A stretch of 64,000 nt of DNA from Isoetes taiwanensis. Its lineage: Eukaryota; Streptophyta; Lycopodiopsida; Isoetales; Isoetaceae. A program made the position numbers and the translations under genes. The stretch is from positions 3,585,090 through 3,649,089 of the forward strand of contig JAJEKV010000098.1 of NCBI GenBank assembly GCA_021234155.1. The letters are read 5' to 3'. How positions within the stretch are numbered: position 1 is the first letter of the stretch; each line of letters starts with the position of its first letter. Positions 44,581 to 55,900 of the stretch are shown piece by piece. Below the pieces are notes generated by a model, which was not told the origin of the DNA, ran no database searches, and saw only the letters and a list, made by a program, of their open reading frames with translations.

Positions 44581-45280
44581 TGCCAAGTATTAATGGTTAA
44601 TCATCACATATAGATTGGAGTATCACTGAGACAATCAAGCATAGACAATCACCATGGAAAGAAAAACAGAAGAAATTAACCTACATAAAAGATGATGATA
44701 GGCGCTATTGTTGAAGGTGTATTTAAAACATAGGCCACAGTATTTTTAGAAGGGATATATGAGCCATATAAGTCAGGTTTATGTTTTAGGAGGTTAAGGC
44801 TCATTCCTTGGAGCCAGAATCTTTATAAAATTGACAGAGATGCTTGTCAAAAACAAATTGTCAATTCCAAGTCTTCACCGGACAAATGTACATCAAAATA
44901 AATTAAACAAAAGAATAATTGAGGAATGATATTTTGTGTGTAATGGGAACATATTGATCTCATATGCATAGCCTAATGTTAGCTTAGGACTTGGCTTTTT
45001 GAAGCAAATGATGAGAGGACTGATTTTGGTCAATCTATGTATACTTCATAAGGGATTTGGTCATAGCCATTGCTTCATACACTTGTAACTATGAATAGAT
45101 AGCAATGGTTGCTTAGTCTTTTTAAATGTTGTACCAATGCTAAGTTATTGATGTTCATTAACATTGCAATTTTGAATGACAAATTGATTAATGGAAATCA
45201 ACACATATTGTTTTAGGAGTATGCTTGCACAATCAATTTGCTTTAAAAGGAAGAAGAAAAATAATAGTTATAACATTCCT
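44581..45280 (+). mobile_element. 3' LTR of the Ty1/copia host element
   Basis: It starts TGCCAAGTATTAATGGTTAATC and matches the 5' LTR through landmarks such as GAGCCATATAAGTCA.GTTTAT, CATCAAAATAAATTAAACAA, TGCATAGCCTAAT and ACCAATGCTAA.TTATT. The end near TTATAACA (45275) is approximate. Confidence 0.75.
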
Positions 45281-45840
45281 ATAGGTTCTACCCCATTCCA
45301 AAACATTCCAACTATATCCTTTAACAAACTGGAATACCTCCTATCCAAGTTTTAGAGTATTTAAAAAGATATGGATAAGACATTAACTAATATAAAAGCC
45401 CAACCTATTGAGTCATTGTATATTCCATAGGTTTAGTTATATGCATCAAAATAAATTAAACAAGAATGCAGAGATGATATCAATTTTTTGAATTGTCCCA
45501 ACCTATTGATCAAGACATATTCTATTTATTTATATAACAACTTTTTGGTCAATATATAAAAAGATTTTTGCCATTGAGAAAACTACTTCTTCAAATTGCT
45601 TACTTTAAATGTTTGGCCCAATGCTAAGTTACATGATGTTCATTAATTCACAATATTTGAATGACTCCAAAGCATTAAGACAAACTTGTCTTTAGGAGTA
45701 AATGCAAATAATTTGCTTTAAAAAAAAGAAAAGGTTTAAAATTTCCCCTAGGTTCTACCCCATTCAAAACATTCCAAGTGTATTCCTTCAATTTGATACC
45801 TCCTCTCATTTTTAGAGCGATTATGAAAGACATTCAATAA
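44887..45840 (+). repeat. Tandem duplication of the LTR end plus flank
   Basis: The block 44887-45392 (second half of the LTR plus about 110 bp of flank) is repeated, shortened and diverged, at 45443-45840. Shared landmarks in the same order are CATCAAAATAAATTAAACAA, CCAATGCTAAGTTA, AATTTGCTTTAAAA and GGTTCTACCCCATTC. Because the flank is duplicated with the LTR, the event followed the copia insertion. Confidence 0.75.
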
Positions 45841-47112
45841 ATGAACCCAAACCTATTTTGTCAAATATCAAGCCCAATTTTTCAATACATAACATTTAAG
45901 GATAAAATTTCATTTTCTTCAAAAGGCTCATGGATAGTGCCCTTGTTTTTGAAATTTTTCCCAATTAAAATTTTAAAAATGCATAATTGTCAAAATGCCC
46001 TTGTATTTTACAAATTTATTAAAATGTCCCTAATTTTTGTACCCTACACTATTTTTTACCTCGATATTTAGGATCAAAAGGCTCCTTCGAGAAGATTAAA
46101 GCTAATCCAAAGAAAAAAGGTTACGAGAGGTCCGGAGAGAAAGTGCCTTTTATAACTGTAAATGCATGAAATAGCCCATCGGATTGGATTTGGTTTGCCG
46201 GAATGCACAGGTAATGGAGCTATATCCTAAGGTAATGACCCGCCATAGCCACATCAAATGCCCCGCCATGGTCTCTATTATTTCTATAAGTGGCGAGTTG
46301 TTTCTATAATAAATGGAAACTCAATAAATAGGATGGATGCTTTTTACTGATATGATTATTTCTACAATTTAGCAAGCCATAAAATGGTCCCTTGTGCAAA
46401 TTAGTTAATCTTTATAATGTGAAAACATCAACATATGCTTATTTCTACAATTTAGCAAGCCATAAAATTGTCTCTTGTGCAAATTAGTTATAATGTGAAA
46501 ACATCAACATTATGGATATGATTGGTTTGAATAGATACAACCCCAACAATGTTTATGGCAACTCGCAAACCTATTATCATGTAATTAGGCATTTTGTCTA
46601 AGTGCAATTCAATTGTAGTGCACGAATATGAGAACTTAAGTGTTTCTTCCCGAAATAGAAAGTAACTCTTTTTTTTCCCTCCCTTTGTTTTCCTCTCTTT
46701 ATGTCCACATAGTTCTACCAACCTTATCCTTCGTTAGCCTTTCCATATAGACACAGATCTCCTCGGCCGAATCGAAGCATATGGTATATAGCTTTATTCT
46801 AGTTCTCTCATATGGTAGATAACTTTAGTTCTACCATGTATTAGCATACAACCTAACAACTATGTAGAGTGTCAAAGGATTGTTCACAAGGGGTGGTAGA
46901 TAATACCCATGCTATTGACATTAAATTTACTTATGGCAAAAAGGTCTACTCACAATATAAGAAACTCTGAAGCTAACAACACATGACTGCCAATAGGACA
47001 AACTTCTTGTAATTGCAAATAACCTTCTTTTTCCCTTGATGGAAGGACAACATACCCACACAATCGAATAAAACAATATTTTTAAATGGAATTGCAAAAA
47101 AATATTGTTGGA
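45841..47112. other. Spacer with a small tandem pair
   Basis: No gene is recognised. A 75-bp tandem pair lies at 46364-46438 and 46441-46508, both containing TTTCTACAATTTAGCAAGCC and TTGTGCAAATTAGTTA. Confidence 0.45.
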
Positions 47113-47183
47113 GTGCTTGTAGCTCAGTGGGAGAGCATGTGCCTTTTAAGCACGCAGTCGTAGGTTCGATCCCTACCAGGCAC
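47113..47183 (+). tRNA. tRNA-Lys (UUU), intact cloverleaf
   Basis: All four arms pair. The acceptor is GTGCTTG/CAGGCAC with one G-T pair. The D arm is GCTC/GAGC with a seven-base AGTGGGA loop. The anticodon stem is TGTGC/GCACG around loop CTTTTAA, giving anticodon UUU. The T arm is GTAGG/CCTAC around TTCGATC, and A follows as discriminator. No CCA is encoded. The body does not resemble the plant nuclear, plastid or mitochondrial tRNA-Lys sequences I know, and degraded relatives lie nearby and at 60.4-61.2 kb. It could be a working gene, an organelle- or bacterium-derived copy, or the founder of a repeat. Confidence 0.85.
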
Positions 47184-47500
47184 AATCTTTCTTATATGTT
47201 TGATTTTTATAATTGGCCTCATCCTCCACTTATAGTCATTCATGCTTGAATACGGTCATTTATGGAAGTTCATGTACATGTCATCCAACAAAATGTGCAC
47301 TATTCATTGTATTTTTACATTAGAGTTTGATCCCTACTGGGCACAATTCCTTACTTTCATGCTTTATTTTCATGTAGCTAGTCATTCATGCTATTATCAT
47401 GTAGCTAGTCATTTATGGAAGTCCATGTACATGTGGTCCAATGAGTATGCAACCACTCATGCTATTGACATTAAAGTTGTCATGGCAATCACCTTTTCAT
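47161..47500 (+). repeat. Duplicated tRNA 3' half plus downstream sequence
   Basis: The T arm and acceptor end of the tRNA (GGTTCGATCCCTACCAGGCACAA) and about 150 bases after it recur at 47331-47500, as TTTGATCCCTACTGGGCACAA followed by GTCATTCATGCT and GTCATTTATGGAAGT.CATGTACATGT. The 5' half of the tRNA was not copied. Confidence 0.7.
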
Positions 47501-49910
47501 TTTTCCTTTTAAGGGAAACATTTTTACATTTGTCCACATAGTTCTACCCGAGTTCATGCTTCCCAATTTCATCCTCCAGTATACAAGATAAATAATGTTT
47601 TCCTTCGTTTCACCGAATAGAAGGAAAACATAATTCTTGAACTACGATGTAGTTAGGAGTTAGTTAGGTTGGCAGTTTCCCAGCCCTATTTAGTTTCTTG
47701 CACGTCCATTTCCTTCTTCATCAGCCTCTTAGCATCTCTTCTTATTTCATTCCGTTTCTCAAAATGCATCTAAATTATGTTTTATACGTTATTCTTGGTT
47801 ATTTTATCGAACTTAGTCATGTAGTGGCATGGCAAGATGGTGTGTTTAATGAAGCATGTTGCCCTCTATATGATTGCTTAAATCAATTTGGTTAACTATT
47901 TGGCCTTGTTTTTCGAGTGATGTCGTCTAAATGTTTCGGTCTAACTAAACGGGTCTCACTATATTTCAAGAGATTTAAGGGCTTGTTATGAGTTTTAACC
48001 TTGTCGTTGGTTGGTTGCTTTTTGTATGGGGTGGTGACCCGAACATTGTTTGTTGTTAAGTTGGTCCCGTTGTTGTGCCGTGGGGAAGCGGTATGGTTTT
48101 ACCCTAAGCTTTGTGCCTCTCAGCTTTATACCTAACTTTCACTATAAATGTTTTGCCCTTTTATATACCACTTGTTCCTATGTTCTTGTTCTCTAAGAGA
48201 CAATTGCCTTTGCGAATTTTGGATGTAGGTGACCTTTTATGGTATCTGGCTTTGGGCTTGTCCATCAACAACTTCTACTCTTGTGCGCTTGGGCCAAGAA
48301 TGGGAGTTTCAAATGCGCCTCCTTCACAGATTCTTGTCTCCATTGCTCTCATAGTAGTTCTAGAATCTTTGTTTGGCTCTGCTATGAAATACCATTGCTA
48401 AAATGCTAGTAATATAGGTATGGATAGGCTTCAACGGATTATGGAAGCCCAGTTTCTATGGTCAAGCTTGTGCAAATTCGAAAAATCTTTATAACTCAAG
48501 AACAGTACAAAATGAATAGGTCTCAATAGACACAACTGCAACAGTTTCTAAAGAAGCAACTAAAGTTCCATGCATGGTTATTATGTAATTAGGGTGAAAT
48601 TTCATCTACATGCAAATAAATTGGCAGGGATGAAGATAGATGGATAAATAGATAATTAGGGTGAAATTCATCTACATGCAAATAAATTGGCAGGGATGAA
48701 GATAGATGGATAAATAGAATGAGAGAAATTTAATATTCTTTCGAGAAAAGGAGGAGAAAGATATACCTAGTGTGTGGTTATGATCACCCGGCCACAAGTG
48801 GACAAAATTCAAAGGATAACATAAGGGGGGCCAATAGGAAAAACCCTGAGCTTGTTTACTTAGGGTTCTACACTTCGGACAGCCAAATATCCTTATTTAG
48901 GGTTTTAGAACTAATCATTACTGCCTCCGTTGGTCGAGCTGAAGATTGTGGAGGAGCTTTGGAGCACTGGCACTCCGTTGGGCCGACGAGCTCGTGGAGG
49001 CTAGCCCATTCCATTTCCTGGTCTGTAGTATATTCTTATCAGCCCCCCAGCTCCTCTCTCCCCTTCCCTGCTATTTTGTTCTTTCATGCCCAATTCCGTG
49101 GTTTTTTTTTGCATTTTGAGTAGATAAGGCTCTGTTCCTTTTTGGAAAACCAATGCCTGCTAATAGACTAGCGAATTCTGCAATATCATGATTAGCGCAG
49201 ACTTTGCCTCATTTTTACGTATCAAGCTTGAATTTGGGGATTATAAGTAATCCGGAGCTAAAGCTGAAACGAAATTTGCTATTTTCCAAGGGTGATTTTC
49301 ATATGTTTAGTGCCACGATTTCGTCAAGTGGTTAATTTATTCAGTAGGGCACCAAACCGATTTAGGGACGGAAATTTAAGACTAAAGAATCTTCAGGCTT
49401 ATCGATTAGCCTAATTATCAGCAGCTCTTAAACTAGTTATAGGAACTTCGACATTCTGTATCCATAAAACTTGGATACCAGATAAATACTAGTTGGATGC
49501 TAGAGAAAGAACTTACCACCAAGGAAAGAGCTAGTAATTTGGAAAACAAATGATTACTTTGAAACAAAACAAACGATAACATGACCACTAGGCACATTGT
49601 CCAGCTACAGGTTATAATATGTGGCGTTTTAAGGAATAGTGGACCATTGGACAGCCAAAAACCGCTGCCATGTAGTGGCATTCCAATTGGCACTGCAGAT
49701 CAGAAAAAACCCTTTGGGTAGGCAAATTCTTGCAACAATGTCACACACAAACCCATAAATATCTTTGTTCCCACTGTGCATAACAGATCATTATAGACTT
49801 TCTGTGGCATGCAGAAGTCATTCCATTATAAGGTATATGTGCTGAGATTATTTCTTGGACAGTAAGTCATATTTGTCTCATTATTGTATTGGAATATTAA
49901 CAGATTCCAC
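47501..49910. other. Spacer and 5' flank of the CLU gene
   Basis: A 67-bp tandem pair lies at 48586-48718 (TAATTAGGGTGAAATT, GCAAATAAATTGGCAGGGATG, GATGGATAAATAG). The CLU leader probably starts further upstream and is spliced, because GGAATATTAACAG, a plausible acceptor, ends at 49903, just before the start codon. Short ORFs here show no homology. Confidence 0.45.
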
Positions 49911-52900
49911 ATGGCGGGAAAACCAAATGCAAACAAAGGAAAGGGAAAGACTGCTTCAAGCAAGTCTGCCAGTTCAGCTGTGCTATCTTCTGCAGATGAT
50001 AGTGTTGATATCCAAAAGGGACAAGCAGATGTTGAAGCGGCTGTCACAAAATTGGAGAACAGTAGTAGTGAGCATAATTGTAATGGTACCTCTTTGGAGG
50101 AGAAAAAACTATCTACTGAAGAAGATTGTAACAACATTCTTGAGACAACAGAGCAAGAGGAATCTGCAACTAAAATGGAAGCAGTTTCTCACCTGGAAGG
50201 TAATCACTTTACTGACATGTTAGCTTTGCCAACTAACTTATCAGGGTTTCACCTTTTTTTTTTAAATTTAGGGGCAGAAGAACAGGGTATTGATCTGGTA
50301 ACTGTAAAAGGTTCATCTGGAGAACCGAAAGGTCTGACATGTGTCCATTGCTCTGCTAGTGAATTTGTGTGAAAGCATAGATTTTATTTAAGCTTAATGT
50401 TTAATTTGTTTCAGGGACAGAGGAACAACATCTTTATCCAATGACTGTAAAGGGCCCATCTGGAGAACAAATTGAGTTACAGGTAGGGTAAATCAATGTT
50501 TGCATTTCAGGCTTTAGAAAATCTACAGCTTGTAATATACTTCTTTGAAATTGTACATGTACGTGTCTAGGAACTTATGTTATGATGCACTGATCTATGT
50601 GAAGACTATTTAGTTTCAGCTTTAGGTTCACAAAAAAAACATTTCTCTTTGAAAAAAACTTGTATTCGTGTCTTTGGCATGTGATGTATTTTGAACAATC
50701 AAAGCTTCCCCAGTGACAAAGTCTTGCCAGCGTATAGGGAATATAACCTCCTTATTCTGGCGCAGGTTAGCCCAACAGACTCAGTGATGGACTTGCGCCA
50801 GTTTTTACTCGATGCGCCGGAGACCTGCTTTTATACTTGCTATGACCTTATATTGCATGGTGCAGATGGCACAAAATATCAGCTAGCAGAATATCTTGAA
50901 ATCGGGGAAGTGGCTAATATCTCTGTAGAAGGTTGTTCCCTAGAGATGGTAAACGGTATGTGTGTTGGATGATATTGAAGTTTTTGATCATGCTGGACTT
51001 TGCTGTTGCTAATAGGAAAACCTTTTTTCCTTTCAGCACCATATGACGATCGATCCATAAGGTCCCATGTGAGGCGCACACGGGATCTTATATCTACAGC
51101 AAGTATTTATTCATCACTGTCTACAGTGCTAGCTCTGGATTACGAGAAGAAACAAGCTAATTCTGGTGAGCATTCATGTTTAGCCAAGGTCAGAGTTTGG
51201 TTCTTTTATTGATGACATTAAGTTTGTTAGGAAGTAGTGAAGGTTCTGATGCTGCATCTTCAAAATCAAAACCATTAGCAGGAAAGGAAGAAGGTAATTA
51301 TATTCTGCCTCCTCCCCGGTTATCTGTACGTGCCATGTTAATAATTTTGTCCTGGATCAGGAACAGCAAAGACAGAAGCTCCCGAGCTTGAAGGCTTGGG
51401 ATTTATGGAGGACCAAGCTGGGATGCTTGGAGACCTTGTCTCAGGGCCTGTAGTAGAAGAGGTCAAGTGCGTGAAGAGCATATCATTCTCTTCATTTAAT
51501 CCTGTTCCAGGATACAGGAGGTAAGCCCTTGCATCAAGTCTAAGATTATGCCTAAGATCAACATGACAGTTCACTTAGATCATGTGCACGGTGGTTGCAG
51601 GCTTCGTGGAGACTTAATCTACATAGATATTGTTTCTCTTGAGAATAAAAGCTACTGTGTCACCGCTCATACACAAGGGTTCTATGTCAATTCGAGTTCA
51701 GGAGAGATTTTGGATCCTACGGCTGTGATTCCAGCACTTGAAGGCACAACATTGATTGGCCTTCTTCATAAAATCAGCCCATTGTTTACTAAAGGTCATA
51801 GCTGGTGGTTGTGAAGTCCAAAATATTCTGTTATTGGTAGTCATCATAGTGCTGAAATAAGCAGTTATCTGGCAGGTTTTTCTGAAGTCTTGGAACGCAA
51901 AGCTGCAGGTCATCCATTTGAACTTGTGCCTGTGGTGCTTCCACCGAATGCCTGGCTTGGACATTATCCCCCACAACGTGAGCCCATGTTTCATTAATGC
52001 TGGCATCTTCACATTCTGTTGTTTGCTGATAGAATTATTCCAGCTCATCGAAGAGACATTGGGCGGGCAGAGGAAGCCCTGGTGGCACCTTATGGGACAG
52101 AGACTATTGGAATGCAAAGGGATTGGAATGAAGAGCTTCAATCCTGCAAGGAATTTCCTCGTGAAACTTCTCAGGATAGGTTAAATAACTACGATTATTT
52201 ATTATTGGTAGGATTTTAAGTTGATATAAATTTTTTAAATTTGCTGTTTAAATGGTTCAACAGGATAATGCGTGACAGAGCACTTTATAAAGTGAACTGT
52301 GATTTCGTAGATGCTGCCATTAAAGGTGCTAAAGCTGTAATTGGGCGATGCATTCCTCCAATCAATCCTACTGATCCAGAACGTTTTCATATGTAAGGCT
52401 TAGCTTAAACAACTTGTTAACTCAATGAATTGAGCTTCAAAACAGATTATTGTGTTATTGATCTGACGAATAATTTTTGCAGCCTGTCTAAGCATCAAAT
52501 CTATCTCAAGCTGAGTGTCAAGGATGACTTTACTATAGATTATACCCACCCTGAAATAATATAATTGGCATGATAACTTAATTTCTTGTGTGGTTTCAAT
52601 GAAGAAAGATTTATTAATGGTTTCAGATGGCAAAAGATCTATAAGATGTAGTTGTATATGATTTATCCAGCAGCAAATCTGCTGTTCAAAGGAATGAACG
52701 TAATCTAAAACAATGAAGCCAAATAAAAGAATATAGCAGACCAGAATAAGTATATGATATGTCATGCACATCTTGAAAGGATCAAATACTTATTGTTCGA
52801 AATCCAAATGATATTGGTTTGGAATTTGCTTCTCAGGTATGTGCACAATAACATCTTCTTTAGTTTTGCTGTTGATGGCGACTTCATGCTAATGCAACAA

Positions 52901-55900
52901 AGCAAGGGGCAAGAATCATTGGAGAATTCTGAAGGGAACCTGAAGACCAAGGAACCAACCAGCATTAATGAAGAAACAGAGCATTCAACAGAGCCTACTG
53001 CTGCACTCAGTTCGACACCAGACTTGAAGTTGGAGGATAATTCAGTACAGCCAATTGATGGTGAACAGGCCACATATGCCTCAGCTAACAACGACTTGAA
53101 AGGCACAAAAGCATACAATAGTGCTGACGTTGCAGGGTTGTATACACTTGCCATGGCCATCGTTGATTTTAGAGGCCATAGAGTTGTTGCCCAGGTAAGT
53201 TCTTTTCAGCAATCCTATAACAATTAAGGAGCATCAACTGTTTTTATTTGATCTTGTTGCAGAGCATTATTCCAGGAATACTTCAAGGCGATAAAACAGA
53301 AACACTGTTATATGGATCTATAGACAATGGGAAAAAGATATCCTGGAACGAAAAGTTTCACGTGAAGGTACATTGTTTTGCAGATGATCTCTTAAGAAAA
53401 GCCCTTTCAGCAGATCACATGGAGGGCTTTGATCATACGGTTTCGATAACAAGGCCTAGAATGCTTGTTTGTACTGAGGAATGGCTCTTCTGTTATGCTA
53501 TATTGCTTAGTGTATGGAATACCTTTAAAATTTGTAAAATAGTCTGCACATGTTAGATTTTTGTTTCCTTTTCAATGTATGATAGATTAACTCTTCTCTG
53601 CTTTTTGAATCAGGTTGTTGAGGCAGGAAAAGGTATTCATATTAAAGAGCACGAAGTTCTTGATGGATCTGGAGCACGAATTAAAATATGTGCCCCAGTT
53701 GAGTGCAAGGGCATTGTTGGCAGTGACAACAGGTTCTCATTCTATAATAGGCAAGATATTTAGGTCCTGGGTGTTTATGATGTTCTTTCTGTGGCTATTA
53801 GGTACTATATTCTTGACTTGATGCGAACTACTCCACGGGATGTCAATTACACTGGACTTGGATCACGTCTGTGCGTTCTGCGTCCAGAGCTCGTTGCAGC
53901 ATTTTGTCAGGTAAAAGTATGGATGATTTCGAGAGTTGGGATCTATTATATCTGATTGCTACTCTTCTTGATTCAGATAGAATCATCAGAGAGATCAAAG
54001 CTTACCAAGGGAGAGGACGTGGACACTGAAAATGGCACAGTGTCACCAAAGAAGAATCTGTCACCAATTCTTCTTAACCCTAATGTTTTTACTGATTTTA
54101 ATGTAACTGGTGATCCTGAGGTATTTTTCTTGTTCTATGCACATTCATTCATGTGTGCTTATCAAGTTTCAAACTTTCGGTTATGGTTTATCTATAATTC
54201 CAGACTTAAAGCTCTGTTTCATATGCCTGTTGTATAACGTTATTCTGTGTTTATCTTATATTCCTGCAGGAGGTATCCGCAGATGAGGCATTAGTAAGAA
54301 AGGCAGGTAACTATTTGGTGGATACTGTTCTGCCAAAGTTTGTTCAAGACCTAAGCAGTTTGGAGGTGTCACCAATGGACGGTCAAACACTAACGGAAGC
54401 TCTTCATGCACATGGAATCAATGTCAGATATCTTGGAAAGGTGTGAGCATAGTATTGGTTCCTTCATTGAGAGTCATGTCATATGCTAACTGTAACTGCA
54501 CTATTAAATATTCTTACCAGGTTGCTGTGCTGGCAAAACAGTTGCCTCATATATGGACTCTCTGTGTTGTTGAAATGGTTGTTCGATCAGCAAAGCATGT
54601 TTTGAAGGTAATTTTCGAATTGCACTCAAGTCAAATTGCCTAAGACTTTGAGCTTAGTAAGACAATTCTATTTTGACATTCAATATGTAATGCTGGTTAT
54701 GTTGTATTTGCAAATAGTATGTTAATCAGGGATTCACTGTTTTTTCAGGGTGTACTCCGTGAAACTCTAGATCAGGATGTGGGGGGTGCAATTGCTCACT
54801 TCCTCAACTGTTTTCTAGGTTTAGAAGATGCTTCTTCATTTCAACTGCTACCAAATGCGAAACCAGCAGAGGGTGACGTGGTCTCTCCTGGGAAACAGCT
54901 GAAAAACAATGGAAATGGTTCATCAAAGAGAAAGAAGAAAGATAAAGGTCATGGAGGAAGATCAAATGTATCATCCAACAAGGTTGAGAACATATGTTTC
55001 CAATGCTCGGTTTTCTTTTTGGGTTGTATATACAAAGTTATGCGTTATTTGGTCTTTGCCAACTAATGATCAACTGAAATAGCACATCACTCTACTTTTA
55101 AGAAATCTTAACGTCTAGTAAATCCATCAAGGGGTTTCACAGTTTCAAGCATTTCTCAAGGCTATAGCTTTTGGTAGCTATGGTGTGTTGTAATATGCAA
55201 CTTTATATTTGTTTAAGCATTCATTTCCGTTAATTTCTCTCTATGTTGTATCAGATCGATTCATCTGACACGGATATTCAGAAGGATAATGTGTTATCTA
55301 TTGTTGAAGGACACTCTAGAAAACAGCCATTGTACATGTGCATAACTTCAGAATTGGTTTGGATTGATATCCAAGAGAATGTGAAGTTCAAATATCAGGT
55401 ACTAAATTTCGTTCTTTCTATAAAATAGCCTTTACAATTATTTTGCATTCCAGTGCTTTCCTTTTATTTCATAAGCAACGGATATGCAGTTTGAATTGCC
55501 GGATGATGCAAAGGCTAAGGCTCATAATATCTCAACTATACGTAATCTCTGCCTGAAGGTTTGTATCCCACGTGTTAGAATAGCTAAGTTCTCATAATTT
55601 TGCCTGCCATCATCCATGTTTATACTCTTTTTCACGAGAGGAGTCTGTTGATGGTTGTCATATAGGTTGGAATTACATTGGCAGCTAGGCATTATGTGTT
55701 TGATTCTCCCAATCCATTTAGAACAGAGGATATTTTGGATTTACAAGCAGTGGTGAAGCACACAGCACCTGTTTGTTCTGATGCTCATAATCTTCTTGAG
55801 AATGGGAAGCTTCGATTGGCACAGGTAAAGAAGAAAATTCAATTTTTAGTTTCTATTCATTGCCTCCATGCATAAAGGTCTGCTTGTCCTCAAGGAATCT

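Larger units (their letters stand above)
34775..45280 (+). mobile_element. Complete but dead Ty1/copia element, interrupted by a nested LTR element
   Basis: The order is LTR, primer-binding site, gag, protease, integrase, RT, RNase H, polypurine tract, LTR, which is the copia order. Internal domains: a broken zinc knuckle CYNGSGEGHMAAQC at 36602-36643 (second Cys lost); protease VVDSG near 36868; GAG-pre-integrase WHNRLAHACYNNL near 37200; integrase YSPQQNGVVERKNKT near 37665; RT in two parts, before 39342 (YGLQQSPREW) and after 43488 (IIALYVDD); and RNase H with SSAETKYTTSS near 44235 and ARHILHKGF near 44415. Stops and frameshifts are frequent. Insertions at 35865-36450, 38344-38560 and 39348-43483 have also disrupted it. 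Confidence 0.9.

Noticed and set aside
48111-48401. 96-codon ORF upstream of CLU
   Set aside because: Hydrophobic but AT-driven composition, no homology recognised, and no supporting splice or promoter context.
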